From Neurospora tetraspora (lineage: Eukaryota > Ascomycota > Sordariomycetes > Sordariales > Sordariaceae): a stretch of 64,000 bases of DNA. Below the pieces are notes generated by a model that saw nothing but the letters and a program-made list of their open reading frames with translations, was not told where the DNA came from and did not search any database. Both the position numbers and the translations under genes were made by a program. Of this stretch, positions 35,629-46,521 are shown one piece after another; positions within the stretch are counted from its first letter, which is position 1; each line of letters starts with the position of its first letter. Location of the stretch: assembly GCF_033439725.1 (NCBI RefSeq), contig NW_026944385.1:4001001-4065000 (forward strand), written 5' to 3'.

Positions 35629-37434
35629 TTAAAGCTTCATACCAGTCATCTTGGCAACGCGCAAGCTCTGCCTTATGCTGAGATCAAGCATGATCTCCTC
35701 CGAGCCACCGGGGATGGCATAAGCCCTGACATCACGGTACAGCCTCTCGACCTTGCCGCCCTGGCCGCCGCGGGAGTAGGACAGACCACCGAAGATTTGC
35801 GATGCCTCACGGGCGCAAAACTCGAAAGTGACGGTGGCCTGGGCCTTGAGGGAGGCGATGGCGCCGCCGAGGCGGAGCATGGCCTCGGTCTCGCCCATCT
35901 TCTCGCACTGGTAGATGAGGTTCTCGAGCCAGTTGTACGAGGCCTCGATCTGGCGGGCCATGTGGGCGAGCTTGAGGCGGATGACGGGGTGCTCGATGAG
36001 CTTCTTGCCGAAGGTGCGGCGCTTGTTGGCGTACTTGACCGACTCCTCGTAGCAGACGCGCGAGAAGCGGAGGCACTGGATGATGATGCCGATGCGCTCG
36101 TGGTTGAAGTTGGTCATGATGACGCGGAAGCCCTGGTTCTCCTTGCCGATCAGGTTCTCGACGGGGACCTTGACGTCCTCAAAGGTGATGTAGGTGGTGC
36201 CCGAGGACCAGACACCCTGGCAGTCCATGCGGCGGGTGGACACGCCGGGGAAGTCGCGCTCGATGAGCAGGAGAGAGACGCCGTTCATGCCGGGGCCGCC
36301 GGTGCGCACGGCCGTGGTGAAGTAGTCGGACCAGATGCCGTTGGTGATCCACTTCTTCTCGCCGTTGACAATGTAGTGCTTGCCGTCCTCGCTGAGCTTG
36401 GCCTCGCAGGTGAGGTTGGCGACGTCGGAACCGGCGTCGGGCTCGGTGATGGCAAGGCAGATGCGCTTGTCACCGTTGAGGATGCCGGGCAGGATGCGGT
36501 CGACAAGGGACTTCTTGCCGAACTTGACGAGGGGAGGGCAGCCGATGCCGAAGCCGCCGATGACGTTCCAGACGAAACCACCGGAGCCGGTGCGGCTGAG
36601 CTCGTCGGTCAGGAGCATCTCGTGGAAGAGATCCCACTTCTCGGCGGGGACGGACTTGATGGGGTTCTCGACATAGTTGCTCTGGTACTTGGTGCCAAGC
36701 AGACCGGCGAGGTAGCCGCGCTTGCCCATCTCCTTATAGATCTCGGCAGGAACCTCCTTCTTCTCATCCCACTCGGTGACATAGGGGTCGATGGCGGTCT
36801 CGACCCACTCGCGGATCTCGGCACGGAGGGCGGCGTGAGTCTCGTTGTAGTAAGGAGAGTGGTACTAATGAAAGCAAAAAGTGGATTAGCCGAGGCACAT
36901 GGAAGGAGATAGCGCCAGAAACTTGAGAGGTGGTTTCCAACTTACGCTCTGGTACCAGCTGGGGTCAGCAAAGGGGATGAGCTGGCCGAAGGGCTCGAGA
37001 GCCTCGGATTCCTCGTGTGAAGAGGAGGCAGCAGCAGCAGCCTTGGGCTTGGGGGCGGCCTTGGGAGCAGGGGCGGGAGCAGCAGCGGGAGCGGGAGCAG
37101 CGGCCTTGGGCTTGGTGTCTAGGGAGCCGATCTGGAGCTTGGGCTGGTACTTCTTGAGAATGCCCTCGTTGTGGTACTTCCAGAACTGCTTGGAGGCGTC
37201 CTTGCCGCCAACTCTCTGGAGGATCTTCTTGCCGCCTGTTCCGATCACAAACGGTCAGTTCAGTTTCTAGGCTGCGCCCTCGGGGGAAGCAGAGGATGGA
37301 AGTTTGCGCATAAACATACCGGGATGGTCATCAGCAAACTTGGTGACATCGTAGACATCGCCATCAACGACAATCCAGAGCGAGTCTGGCTTGTTGTGCG
37401 ACGAGACGTCGGCCTGGGTGAAGATCTTGGACAT
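35629..37434 (-). CDS. Cytochrome b5 / acyl-CoA dehydrogenase fusion
   Basis: Exons (minus strand) are 37434..37320, 37235..36946 and 36864..35629, predicting 546 aa. Residues ~1-75 are a cytochrome b5 domain: HPGG with heme-ligand His37, and a second ligand-like His60 (KYHNEG) 23 residues on. An Ala/Pro/Lys linker (~residues 84-114) leads to a full acyl-CoA dehydrogenase domain with the FAD/substrate motif AITEPDAGSD, GEKKWITNG and the C-terminal RLYRDVRAYAIPGGSEEIM. That last motif has Gly where medium-chain enzymes carry the catalytic Glu. YEESVKYANKRRTFGK (Glu ~408/409) fits the helix-G Glu of long-chain/isovaleryl enzymes (inference). The protein presumably oxidises an acyl-CoA and passes electrons through FAD to heme. 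There is no mitochondrial presequence; the C-terminus is -MKL, a weak variant of a peroxisomal signal. The substrate is unknown. Confidence 0.9.
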
Positions 37435-38893
37435 GATGGGTATAGGGTATAAGAAATGGGTATATGGATGAAAGAGTTCGAGGAGAAGAAGAATGAAGAT
37501 GAAGAGAGAGAGAGACGGAAGAATATCAAAGAAAATAAAGACTTGAATCAAGAGGACCACGAGGGCACAAGTAAGAAAGAAATATGGGGGAGTGTGGGGG
37601 AGTTGTGTTGTCTCCTTGTCCCTTGTCGCATCCATTAAACATTCCAAGCATTCCCCCGGAGGCCCCGGTTGTACCACAGTATGGATTCGCGCAGCCAATG
37701 GTTGGCGGCCAACGGTAATGCGCCGAACGGACTTTCACATGTGATCATGCCACGGAAAGCTTCCACACCGACGTCTTCTTTGAAAGTGGAAGTTGGAGCA
37801 AATGCGCATGAGATCTGATATTGGCAGGATGACAGACGTCGGTCGGTGTCTGACACCCGAGAAATCTGCCAACATTGTCTGAATATTTGGTTCCGACAGC
37901 TGCACGCTGCCAGTGTCAGTCTGATCATTTGTGAGTTGAAAGTCACTGAATGAGAAGTCTCTACGGATGGCACGGTCGCAACCATGATGAAGCAGCCAAA
38001 GGACACTTTGTCAATCAACCAGAAGCCTGTGATCCCTCGATTACCGAAAGCTTGAAGTTCTGAATTCAAAGGCTATCTGCATTTTCGACTCCCATTCTAG
38101 GATTTGGAGATATCTTCATCCTCGACCTCCAACAGTTGCTGTTTCCTGCCCGTGGGGAAGACCCCTGCGCTATGCAATCCGACCCGGGCACCTCCACCTT
38201 CGGTTTCTCACTTCCGTTGACATGAAACTTCACTTCTGCAGGTTGTTCCAATGCAATCGATGGAAACTTTCAACTGGCCTTTGCTCCAGTCTGCCAGAGG
38301 AGGAAGGCGACGAGGCTGATCAATCTGGCAATGTTAATGGAATACGGGAACATGTGACACACCCCAAACCAACTCCAATTTCCATTTGCGGTCTTGAGTG
38401 TCACTGTTTCCCCACGTTCGGCTGATGTCATTTGTTCCAGTGGGACCAATTGGAACGGCTGGGATTACCACCCAACAAATGAGCCGAGGCAAGTGTGGTG
38501 CTGCCACGGTGCGTGCCGCGGCGACAGCGTGCACTGCACTAATGCAACTCCACGGCGCCGAACAAATTGTGGGGTTGGGGATACATAACAAAACTTCTTA
38601 TTGCAGCAACTTGCTCCGTGATAGCGGTCTGTATCCCATGATAATTAATACATAAACATGGTCCGGAGATGGTGGTAGATCTGTGAGGACTCAATCATTC
38701 ATTCGCATGAACAAAAAAAAAGATGCATATTCCCGAAACCTCGAGTTCCACGGATTCCTCAACGTGCTGGAACGATGCACGCATATCCAACCCGTATCCT
38801 TTTCCTTCCCGCCTGTAAACTCCAAGAAACTCCTGAAACTCCAGCACCCATCAGAACACGGTAGGTAATCGGCCACGAAATGACATTCCCGCC
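37435..38893. promoter_or_regulatory. Promoter of the b5/acyl-CoA dehydrogenase gene and fen1 3' flank
   Basis: This is 1.46 kb between the fen1 stop and the dehydrogenase start, both on the minus strand. The 5' leader just upstream of the dehydrogenase is pyrimidine-rich on its sense strand. I see no coding gene in it. Confidence 0.4.
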
Positions 38894-40347
38894 CTAAGCA
38901 CCACGAGGCTTCGCCTTAAGCTTCGCCTTCTCCTTCTTCTCGTCCTTGACCTTCTTCCTCTTCTGCTCCGCCTGCTCCTCCAGCTTGCGCTTATGCGCCT
39001 TCTTCTCCTCCTCGGACTTAGGCAGCACCTTGAAGAAGCCCTCGATTCTCGCCTGCTGCGAGGTCTTCATGTTCTTCTCGAGCTTTGTGCCCGCGCTGCG
39101 GACGCGGTCCTCCGAAAACCCCTTCTCGTGACCGAGGAACTGTACGAGCCCCTCGATGTCGGGCTTCTCCCACTTGAAGTCGCACAGCGGGTCGTCGGCA
39201 GGCCGCACGTCCGGCTCGAAGAAGAGCGCGCGCGCGTCCTCGAACGGCCAGTCCTCCGGGATTTGGTATTTGCCCTTGGGGTCGGCTTTCATCGCCTCCA
39301 CCACCTTTTCGAGCGTGCCGTGCTCGCGGATCAGCTTGAGCGCTGTGCTGGGACCGACTTTGGGGATGGGGTCGAGGTAGTCGCAGCCGAGGAGGATGCA
39401 GAGGTCGACGAACTGTGTGGGACAGGGTGGTTAGCATATCGCCGCAAACTTTCGGGGAGATAGCGCATAGGAAACAAAGAAAAGGGAAAAAAAAAAAAAA
39501 AACATACCTGCTTCCTCTCCATATTCAACCCCTCCAACACCTTCTCCAAATGGATCTCCTGAATCGGCTCCTTCCTCTGCTCGCTAAACGTCAAATGCCT
39601 CAGCAAAATCGGCGTATTAAAGCACAACGTATCCATATCCTCGCTCGCCGCCGCATACACCTTGCCCGCGCGCGCCAGCACCGCGCACTGCGCCTCCGCC
39701 TCCGTCGGCGCCACAATGTAAGGGATGCCCATCAACTTCAACAACCTCTGGCACTCGGCATTGTGCTCGCGCGTGACGCGGACTGTTCGCCTCGAAAACT
39801 TCTCCACGTCCTCGGCCGTTCCCGTTTCTTTGGCCTCCTCCAGCCCTTCGGTGGCTTCCTGCTTGCGCTGGAATCGCTTGGCTAGCTCGCCTGATTTCAG
39901 CTTGGGCGGTGCGCCATCGAAGACGTAGAGGGGCTTGATGCCGTTCTCGACCATCCGTAGGGTACGGTAGAACATGCCCATTAGGTGCGAGGTGGTTTCG
40001 CCGGCTTCGTTCATTAGTTGTTGGCCGTCGGAGCGGACGGCGATTAGGAAGCTGTAGATGCTCATGGAGCTGTATTACGGAGGGAGGGGTTTGTTAGCGA
40101 TTATGGAACGCTAGGTTTTGGGATTTATGATCGGGATCGGGGTCGGGCGGGGGAGTCGTACGCATCCTGGAAAGTAGAATATCAGCATGGATTGAAGATT
40201 GAAAGTTAAGTTGATCGGCGGCAAGGGGAAAAGAGACAACAAACTCACAATGGCAACCTTGCGACCGAACTGGTTCTTGATCTCGCCCTCCTTGATGGCG
40301 TCCGGCGCTTCATCTTTGATGATTGAGAAAAGCTGTTTAATACCCAT
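38894..40347 (-). CDS. fen1: Flap endonuclease 1 (FEN1/Rad27)
   Basis: Exons (minus strand) are 40347..40249, 40166..40162 (5 nt), 40069..39508 and 39412..38894, predicting 394 aa, the usual FEN1 length. The XPG N domain ([20 protein letters not shown]...), the XPG I domain ([18 protein letters not shown]) and the helix-hairpin region ([15 protein letters not shown]) are all present, with the metal-binding acidic residues: D34, VFDGAPP, EAEAQ, SEDMD and GCDY. A PCNA-binding box, QARIEGFF, precedes the basic tail ([18 protein letters not shown]). It cleaves 5' flaps in Okazaki-fragment maturation and long-patch base excision repair in the nucleus. The tiny second exon, GATGC, is required: direct splicing of exon 1 to exon 3 shifts the frame and meets a stop at once. 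Confidence 0.95.
40162..40166 (-). other. fen1: Five-nucleotide microexon of fen1
   Basis: GATGC is flanked by a good acceptor (ACTTTCCAG) and donor (GTACGA), between introns of 82 and 92 nt. It supplies Asp34 and two bases of Ala35, restoring VAI-DA-SMSIYSF. Confidence 0.85.
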
Positions 40348-41048
40348 CTTTGTGGTTGTGGTTCATGCGATGCTGGGTTCGAGTTTTCGATGGATTGGCA
40401 AGATAGGAAGGCGATTGCGATGCTGTGCAGAGTTCGGACGTCGGTGGTTGAAGACAGTCGGAAGGGTGTCTTGATCGTTTGTGGGTGATGTCACTTTATA
40501 ACGGGAAAAGAGAGGAAGCTTTCCGCGTCCGTCCAGTGGAATTGACGCGCTGAAGCTGGAGGGGACTCGATTGCCTGCCTGGAAACGCACCTCTTTCGCG
40601 ATGGTAAATGTGGGGCACTTAGAATCCCTGCATGCATTTCTGGGATGCTTACGGGTTAGGGTTGAATGTCTACTCAGAGCAAAGGGGTTGATGAACCAAG
40701 CATCGAGCTTGTCTTTTTTTCTTCTGACCTCAAGCACCTCTGGAGTGGTCTTTTGAATGTTGAGGAATAATATTTGTTTCATGCAATCTTGCCAACACAA
40801 AGTTTCTTGCTCAAACTTCCTGACTGCCTTGAGCTTCTCCATGTGACCTGGAAACAAAAAGTGGTATAAGTGGTACATACAGAGGCACAACAGCTGACTA
40901 TCTAGCAAATTTCGTAATCATCTCCATCCAAACATGCTTATATACTATAATGAAAGACGCAGGAATGACGGTTTGGTGAATCATGCCCCAGTGATGAGGT
41001 TGTTGAGTGAAAGTTGGTAAACGGGCATACAGAAACGAAGGTAAACCC
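40348..41048. promoter_or_regulatory. fen1 promoter/leader and nox-1 3' flank
   Basis: This 700-base minus-strand tandem spacer should hold the fen1 promoter. A minus-strand open segment at about 40841-40655 has protein-like content (MEKLKAVRKFEQETLCWQDC...). It is flanked by an acceptor-like TTTGTTTCCAG and a donor-like GTAAGC, so it could be an exon of an unrecognised small gene or of an alternative fen1 leader. I could not connect it to a start and a stop. Confidence 0.35.
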
Positions 41049-42912
41049 TTAGAAGTTCTCCTTGCCCCAGACATAGTGGAAACTATCACAAAAGGTTAGC
41101 ATCTTCCTACTACATTTTCACTACAAGCGGAATATGAACTTACCCAGGCTCACTATACTTGTTGCAATAGACATGCAACGAGCTACCCAGTCCCTTGGGA
41201 CCGCAGAAGAACACACCCGCCTCGCCCGGAGCATGCAATTTCCTGATACCCCTAAAAATCATATCCCAGTTAGGACGGCCAAAGTTCGTCGGCGACCTCA
41301 ATCCCGTAATGGTATCCTTATCGGCATTAGCATCATTTATCATGATGTTGGTCGCATCATCAATCTTGATCTTGGCCGTCAGGTACGTGTGGATCTCGAT
41401 GCGGTGGTCGACGTCCTGGGCCTCGATCGCCAACAAAAGCGAGCGGAACCACTCGAACGAACCGAAATCTCTGCAGATCCAGAAGAAGTACACCTTGCTC
41501 AGCCGCGTCTTTTGCTGCGGGTAGTTCATGCGGTACCAGATCGACTTGAGGATGGAGGCGAAGGGGGTCACGCCGATACCGGCGCCGACGAGGACCGACA
41601 CCTCGTACTTGAACACGTCTTCGGAGGCGGAGCCGAAGGGTCCGTCGACGTACACGCGAGGAAGAACGCGGCGGAGAGCGGGGTCGACTTCGTCGTTCTC
41701 TTGGCTGACGCCGACGACCTTGGACGTGTCGTCCTTCTTCTTGTTGTCGAATTCGCACCCCAGGGCCTCGGCGACTTGCCTGGTGAAGTCGCCGACGACA
41801 CGCATGTGGATCGAGATGTAGTCCTCCTCCGGCGCGCTCGTCAGGGTGAAGGGATGGTACTGCCACAGGGAAACAGCCGGGCAGCAAAGGAAGATGTACT
41901 GGCCGGCCCGGGTCTTGGTGTTCTCCTTCTTGATCTGGATCTCGCACACGTTGCTGGGGTGCTGGACGACCTTGGAGATGTACGTCTTGTGCTTGCCACG
42001 GACCTCGCGGGCAATGCGCTCGGCGAGATAGGCAAATCCTCCGTACATCCAGTACTGCCAGAACACACCGATGGCCTGGGTGCCGACGGAAATGCAGAAG
42101 GGCGCGAAGTCGGGCTGGATCATGCAGAAGGCACCGTGGATGGCCCAGAAAAAGAAGAAGATGATGAACATGTGGTGGGTGTACCAGAATCGCTCGTAGT
42201 TCGCCCGCCTTGTCTTCTCGACCGAAGTGATCACCATGCCTGTCAGCGCGATCAACATGATATAACCAGTCCAACCGGGACCCGAGACAAAGTTGGCCAA
42301 CAGCCAGCCGTAAATACCGAGGTTGTTCTTGGCTGCGATCTGGGCGAAGTTGTTCCAGTGGGCAATGGTATGCACCCACGACCAGAAGAAGATGGACCAT
42401 GCTGTCGTGATGTGGAAGGTAATGTTCTTGTCGAATTGGATGATGCCGTTCAGAGGAGTCTGTCTTGCGAGGGAGATGAGCGTTCGGCAGACCGGGAAAA
42501 GGACCAGGGCAACATCGACGTGCAGAACCAGCGCTGCCGATCTTGCAATCATATATGTAGGTCCAAACGTATCCCGCGCTATTTGTAGGTTGTCCTTGAC
42601 GGCGTAGTTAACGAAGCCAAAGGCAAAAACGATGGCGTGAAGTAGCATAAAGACGAAGACGAAGCTGTAACAGTCAGCAATCCATACTTTGGTCAAAGGG
42701 ACTGTGAAGTGTTGTGCTTACATTCGTCGGTAGCCTTCGTTGACCATCCATCGATCGAACCTTTCCCTTGGGCTCAGCTCCTTTTGCCTTTCTTGGGTCA
42801 TTTCACCCGATAAAAGCATGCGTGTGAGTGGCGTCCATCTTGACCTTTCTGACGGCTTTTCGATCGACGAATCTGTTTCCGACCTGTACAGGTCATACCC
42901 CCCGTAACTCAT
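41049..42912 (-). CDS. nox-1: NADPH oxidase catalytic subunit, NoxA/NOX-1 class
   Basis: Exons (minus strand) are 42912..42722, 42664..41144 and 41082..41049, predicting 581 aa. The small third exon (34 nt) supplies the conserved end FHYVWGKENF. It has the gp91phox layout: six membrane helices with heme His pairs (FHITTAWSIFFWSWVHTIAHWNN region and YTHHMFIIFFFFWAIHG region), FAD-binding HPFTLTSAPEED, and NADPH-binding motifs VDGPFGSASEDV, VLVGAGIGVTPFAS and a FFCGPKGLG tail motif. There are no EF hands or peroxidase domain. The short N-terminus and the lack of a long N-terminal extension place it with fungal NoxA rather than NoxB/NoxC. It makes superoxide at membranes, probably with a p67phox-like regulator and Rac, and in related fungi is needed for sexual development and hyphal fusion. 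Cofactor residues appear intact. Confidence 0.95.
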
Positions 42913-45667
42913 CTTGTGTAAGTTGCTTCTGTTGTCGTCGCAATATTCGCGTGTATCGTTCGTGATCCAACCGTAGTGTCCGTCGAACTTATACCCAATT
43001 CCTTTTCAGCCCTTCAGTTGTATGTCGTAGACCCCTCAGCCCACTCAAGAAAGTTGTAAAGTTGTTGTTGAATGATGATGAATTGGTCCTCGGGAGTCAG
43101 AGCCTGCTGAACTGGTCGAGAGACACAAGTATTAAGAGAATGATAATAAAATGTCTGTAAAAGAATGTAATGGTATGAGCCTGTAGTGCCACGGTAAGGT
43201 GGTGTCGGTCAGCGATCACAAGCTCTAGATGGTGAATGCTCTGCAGCAACGGGAAAAGAGGAGGAAAGGAGCAAAGAGGCTAGACCGAGTACGGGACGTG
43301 GGAGGAAGAGTATGGTTAAGGCAGTGAGACGCCAAGCGGATCAGAGTCGGAGAATCATACCTGTACTACGAATGCCTGCACCTGGCGGCTGCTTCTCTTT
43401 CACCTATCGGAGAACGGAAGCCTCGATGTCGAAAACGACCAAAGTGTGTCAACTCGGTAGGTGAGAAGAGGAAAGAAGACGGCAGAGAGTGCACAAGCAG
43501 AAGAAATGACTCGACAAAGTGTTTGAGGCACAGCACAGACTGAGTGACGTAGAGTCGTATGGACCAGGGACTGAGGCGGCTTTCCCAAGTCTGGAACCTG
43601 CCAGGGGCTTTTCAGGGTACCATCAAAAAGAGAAATGAGAAAAAGACACCGAGAAAATCGAATGATGGAAAGCGTGGGATCCTTTACAACTTCAACCCCA
43701 GGTTCGTCGATGTTGATACAAGCGACCCTGCCGAAGGTGTCATTGGCGTTGTTAGGGTGCAATGGGTGTAATGGGAGCACCAGGCACTCCCAGTGCTTAG
43801 TCGCCGCCACAGCGAATGAAAACACAGAAGTGATTTCAACAGGACCGCCGTTTGCCGTGTCTCTCCAGTCAAGTCGCTTTTTAACGCCCAGATCTGTGTC
43901 TGTGCCTCGTGTGGCGTCCCAGGCTATGGGAGACATTGTTCACTTGAAGATCATCTTTACCACAGAGGTTGGTGGTTTTCTGTGCCGGAGAGCCGAAATC
44001 CCATGGCCTCTTCGATCTCGTGAACTCTCAAAAGCGGCAACGGAAACCTAGAAGGCGACGACCAAAGAGGACTTGTGGTGAGTTAAAAAGAGCGTCGCGG
44101 TTCAACCCAAGAAAGGACCGCGTGGTGTCAATAACCGATGAGATATGGCGCCATTTTGGATTCATGACCAGCTTCTCCTGTTTGAACCGATGCGCTTCAG
44201 ACCCTTTTGGAGTTTGCTAAGAACTGCCCAGTCAAGGCGGATGGGATCATGGACGTTACGTTGTTCGGAGATGGAGAAATCCCGTCGAGCAAGACGACAC
44301 AGACACTGGAACTTTTTTGAAGACTGCAAAGACTCTGGGGACTTGAAGACATGGGCTAAAGTGCCCCATAAAAGTCATCATTCGGTCTCATGATTGGTCA
44401 AAGGCTGTTCATTCGGTTCAGCCCGTGTTGCAGTCCCCGTTTCGGCCAGGATCCTGACACATTTGACAGGGGAGTCTTGAGGGGTCTTGGCGTTGTGCTA
44501 GGACCTCTATCTCAAGGCCCAAGCAGTCTCAACTGAAGCATCCGGATAGAGATCATGTCTTCACAGCCTTCACCATCCAAATTTAGATATCGGCATCACG
44601 ATTCGGTACGTACTGTAGTTGTCTGGTTTGATTTTCGATTTGAATGTCCAGTGACCATGAAGTCTCATCGTCATCGGGTTACTGTTGTGCGGGCTCGATC
44701 CCGTGCAACCTCAGCCCAGGCTTCTAAGCGCCGAACTCTCAAACCAGCCTTTTGTCACCTCAGTTCCAGGTTGAGGACTTCGAAGAATGGGCAACTGTTC
44801 AGCATGGCCGCGGCGATTGTTTGCCCAGCTCAACCAACGTAACCGCGGGGAGGGTCAGCCTGATGAGCCGGGTATCTAAGGTCCCAACGCCGGCAAGTCT
44901 TTGCCGTCCGGGCATACCATCAACCTCTTGTACATCTTCTCTTTGACTCTGCCGTTCAGTCAGCCTGAAAACTTGCAAATTCATTATCATGGCCTGTGAT
45001 GAGAGTCATTATCTCGCAATCAACACAACATACACGATAGCTAGTCAGTCACCTACCAGTCTTCTGGACAGCCTGTTGGGCCTGTGAGCCACATGTCAAG
45101 GAGATGACAAGTCTCTCACACTTCATCTAAGCAAAGTTGCGGTGCTTCGACCATAGCCATCAAGGTCAGTAGCGGGACAATTAGTCGCACATCGCCCGAT
45201 ACCATACTCGTACATGAAAGACGTCATTCACGGTTAGAGCATAGGCCAAGTATTAAGAACGGTAGAGGGAAAGACAGAATGCTATTGTACTGGAACCCCT
45301 TGGTATTGCAGACCTTTGTGAATCATGTAATGCGAGCAAAGAAACTTGAGTGCCGGTACTCAATGGTTGCATCTTGCACCTGCTGATTCCGCCCCGCCCC
45401 TTGTCGTGACATCGAAAGACACCGCTTGCTGTGCCACACCCACGTCCTCCGCTGTTTCGAGCCGCTCGAATGGTATTTGCAACTTTCGCACTGAAGAGAG
45501 CTGGGAATCCCCTCTGAGCCTAGAGGGATATAGGACGCGAACCGGAACCACAAGACACTCGTGCTCCCATGGTGAATATGTGGGTGCCCCCCGGAGAGAG
45601 GGGCCAAAACGTTGAAGAAACGATCCAGCGCTGCTTGTCGGCCATAAAATCCATCCCATTATCTACT
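42913..45667. promoter_or_regulatory. Long nox-1 upstream region and ubc4 3' flank
   Basis: This is 2.75 kb with no supported gene. It covers the nox-1 promoter and leader and the ubc4 3' UTR. The longest open frame (minus, 43936..43400, 178 codons from an ATG) has no recognisable domain and unremarkable composition. It could be a leader ORF but is not called as a gene. Confidence 0.4.

Positions 45668-46521
<854 letters not shown>

Noticed and set aside
41134-42588. 484-codon plus-strand open frame
   Set aside because: It is antisense shadow of nox-1 with Asp/Gly/Val-rich low-complexity content.
43400-43936. 178-codon minus-strand open frame upstream of nox-1
   Set aside because: No domain, no splice partners and a composition like translated spacer. 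A leader ORF cannot be excluded, but the evidence is too thin for a gene call.
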